This document shows positions 62,942 to 64,000 of a stretch of 64,000 nucleotides of DNA, in pieces. The stretch's first letter is position 1. Every line of letters begins with the position of its first letter. This DNA is from Aliiruegeria haliotis (lineage in GTDB: Bacteria; Pseudomonadota; Alphaproteobacteria; Rhodobacterales; Rhodobacteraceae), in NCBI RefSeq assembly GCF_003003255.1, contig NZ_PVTD01000008.1, forward strand, positions 62,001 to 126,000. Reading direction: 5' to 3'. Made by a program: the position numbers and the translations under genes. The notes under the pieces are model-generated. The model made no database searches. It worked only from the letters and a program-made list of their open reading frames with translations, and was not told where the DNA came from.

Positions 62942-63245
62942 CACTCTCTCCCTTCAATCCATCCCGTCGACAGCGATTGCCCGCACGTCCATTCCGCAGA
63001 AGATATGACTGGCGTCCGAGGAAAAGGTGACATGGAGCCGCCCGTTGCCCTGCGACGGCGCCGGACCGAGACAAGACCGGAACCGTCCGTAGCGGCAACC
63101 GAACGCCCAGATAGGCATCTGCGGCACAGATTGTCGAACCTGCGCGGAACAGTGGCCACTTTGTTCAACCGTTTCCAGCTTCGTCTCTTCCCCGATGGGA
63201 GACACGTCGTTCGCGACACTTGGTCCGGAGTTCGGGGCAACAGGT
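62942..63245. other. Spacer inside the sugar operon
   Basis: 304 bp between the isomerase stop and the first dehydrogenase start. An open frame on the reverse strand spans it but overlaps the isomerase end and lacks any recognisable domain; I do not call it a gene. Confidence 0.4.
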
Positions 63246-64000
63246 TCAACAGCAGCTTTCCCCTCGTGCGACGATCGTTTTGAGGACGTCATCGGGGTCC
63301 CGCTTCCACCAAGTCTCAGCCGAGAAGATCTCGACCTCGTTCAGTCCGGTGAACCCGGCCGCCTCGACCTCGGCGCGCAAGGCCGGGATGTCGGCCACGC
63401 CATCGCCCATCATGCCGCGATCTTCCAGGATGTCCTGCGTCGGCACCAGCCAGTCGCAAATGTGAAAGGCCAGAAGGCGCTCCTTCCCGGCCCGGGCGAT
63501 CTGCCGGCGGATCTCCGGATCCCACCAGATGTGATAGACGTCCAATGCTACGCCGATGCCGTCGCCAAGCCGGTCACAGATGTCCAGCGCCTGGCTGGTG
63601 GTGTTCACGCAGGCGCGGTCACCGGCATAGGCAGGGTGCAATGGTTCTATGGCGACAGGAACGCCGACACCGCGCGCATATTCCAGCGTCGCGGCCAGTC
63701 CTTCCTCCACGATTGCCCGCGCGCCGTCGATATCCTTGCTGCCAGCCGGCAATCCGCCCACGACCATCACGAGGCACTCGGCGCCAATGGCTGCCGCCTC
63801 GTCCACTGCCCGGCGATTGTCCTCCAGAACAGCCGGGGTGAGCGCGCCTTCGGCGGTGTACCAGCCGCCCCGGCAAAGCCCCGACACCTTCAGGCCCGCG
63901 TCCCGGATGGCGCGTGCCGCCGGCTCGACGCCCATTTCCTGAAGCTTGTCCCGCCACGGTGCGATGCCGCCGAGCCCATGCCGGGCACAGCCTTCGATGC
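63246..64000 (-). CDS. Sugar phosphate isomerase/epimerase-like TIM barrel, 5' end outside window
   Basis: At least 250 residues; the gene continues past the right edge. The visible part starts IEGCARHGLGGIAPWRDKLQ, typical of the second strand of AP-endonuclease-2-like isomerases (PF01261), and has LCRGGWYTA, VAIEPLHPAYAGDRACVN with the metal Glu, VALDVYHIWWDPEI with D-x-Y-H, and GLNEVEIFSAETWW near the C-terminus. In the same strand order it precedes two Gfo/Idh/MocA dehydrogenases, a common pairing for uptake and oxidation of sugars, cyclitols or hydroxy acids. Confidence 0.85.
   Translation of the reverse strand, partial: IEGCARHGLGGIAPWRDKLQEMGVEPAARAIRDAGLKVSGLCRGGWYTAEGALTPAVLEDNRRAVDEAAAIGAECLVMVVGGLPAGSKDIDGARAIVEEGLAATLEYARGVGVPVAIEPLHPAYAGDRACVNTTSQALDICDRLGDGIGVALDVYHIWWDPEIRRQIARAGKERLLAFHICDWLVPTQDILEDRGMMGDGVADIPALRAEVEAAGFTGLNEVEIFSAETWWKRDPDDVLKTIVARGESCC

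Noticed and set aside
62954-63292. 112-codon frame between the isomerase and the first Gfo/Idh gene.
   Set aside because: It overlaps the isomerase 3' end by 47 bp and shows no recognisable domain.

Overview
The window is GC-rich chromosomal DNA from an alphaproteobacterium, most probably Rhodobacteraceae (roseobacter/Rhodobacter type). The evidence is the gene content and order: crotonyl-CoA carboxylase/reductase next to ethylmalonyl-CoA mutase, mdh next to an Mcl2-type malyl-CoA thioesterase and mesaconyl-CoA hydratase, sdhCDAB with a small secreted-protein gene inside it, an odhB with two lipoyl domains, a LuxR/LuxI pair, an HvrA-type H-NS protein and a FYDLN-acid protein. No rRNA, CRISPR array, phage or complete insertion sequence was seen.

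Layout. 1-5.5 kb: the first codons of carB, two polytopic GT87-type mannosyltransferase-like proteins flanking a CPBP protease, a cyclopropane fatty acid synthase and a DUF1992 protein. 5.6-13.3 kb: a two-gene redox operon, a giant 2-oxoacid:ferredoxin oxidoreductase (1658 aa, with an extra C-terminal ferredoxin-like module) coupled by ATGA overlap to a single-chain fused NfnB-NfnA-like flavoprotein (918 aa). 13.7-27.4 kb, read right to left: mdh, sucC, sucD, two glycan-type genes, sucA, sucB, lpd, with a glycosyltransferase and a sulfotransferase between mdh and sucC. 28-35 kb, rightward: mcl2, an NnrU-like gene, a DUF1737 gene, mch, then sdhC, sdhD, sdhA, a secreted small protein and sdhB. 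35-47 kb: housekeeping and accessory genes (DUF1989, proC-csaA-hydroxyacid reductase, YbjN, sulfotransferase, ubiK, lgt-midA-pgeF, a degenerate Hint protein, an SDR and a RecD-like helicase). 46.8-48.5 kb: an acyl-homoserine-lactone quorum-sensing locus. 48.8-52.4 kb: divergent ccr and ecm. 52.4-56.5 kb: H-NS family protein, deoD, tdk, a GntR regulator, a YgjP-type peptidase, a FYDLN-acid protein and tRNA-Ala(GGC). 56.7-64 kb: an orphan OmpR-type regulator, a membrane GGDEF/EAL protein and a sugar-catabolic operon (two Gfo/Idh/MocA dehydrogenases and a TIM-barrel isomerase cut by the window end).

How it fits together. The core is central carbon metabolism: the lower TCA cycle (2-oxoglutarate to oxaloacetate) sits in the same region as four enzymes of the ethylmalonyl-CoA pathway for acetyl-CoA assimilation (Ccr, Ecm, Mch, Mcl2), whose products enter the TCA cycle as malate and succinyl-CoA. 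Next to this lies the oxidoreductase/Nfn-like pair, which would give a low-potential, CoA-dependent route from a 2-oxoacid to reduced ferredoxin and NAD(P)H. This pair is the most unusual feature here. A second lead is regulatory: two TGTGATCACA palindromes 21 bp apart lie upstream of sucC, and a near-identical site abuts the start codon of the GntR gene at 54.2-54.9 kb.
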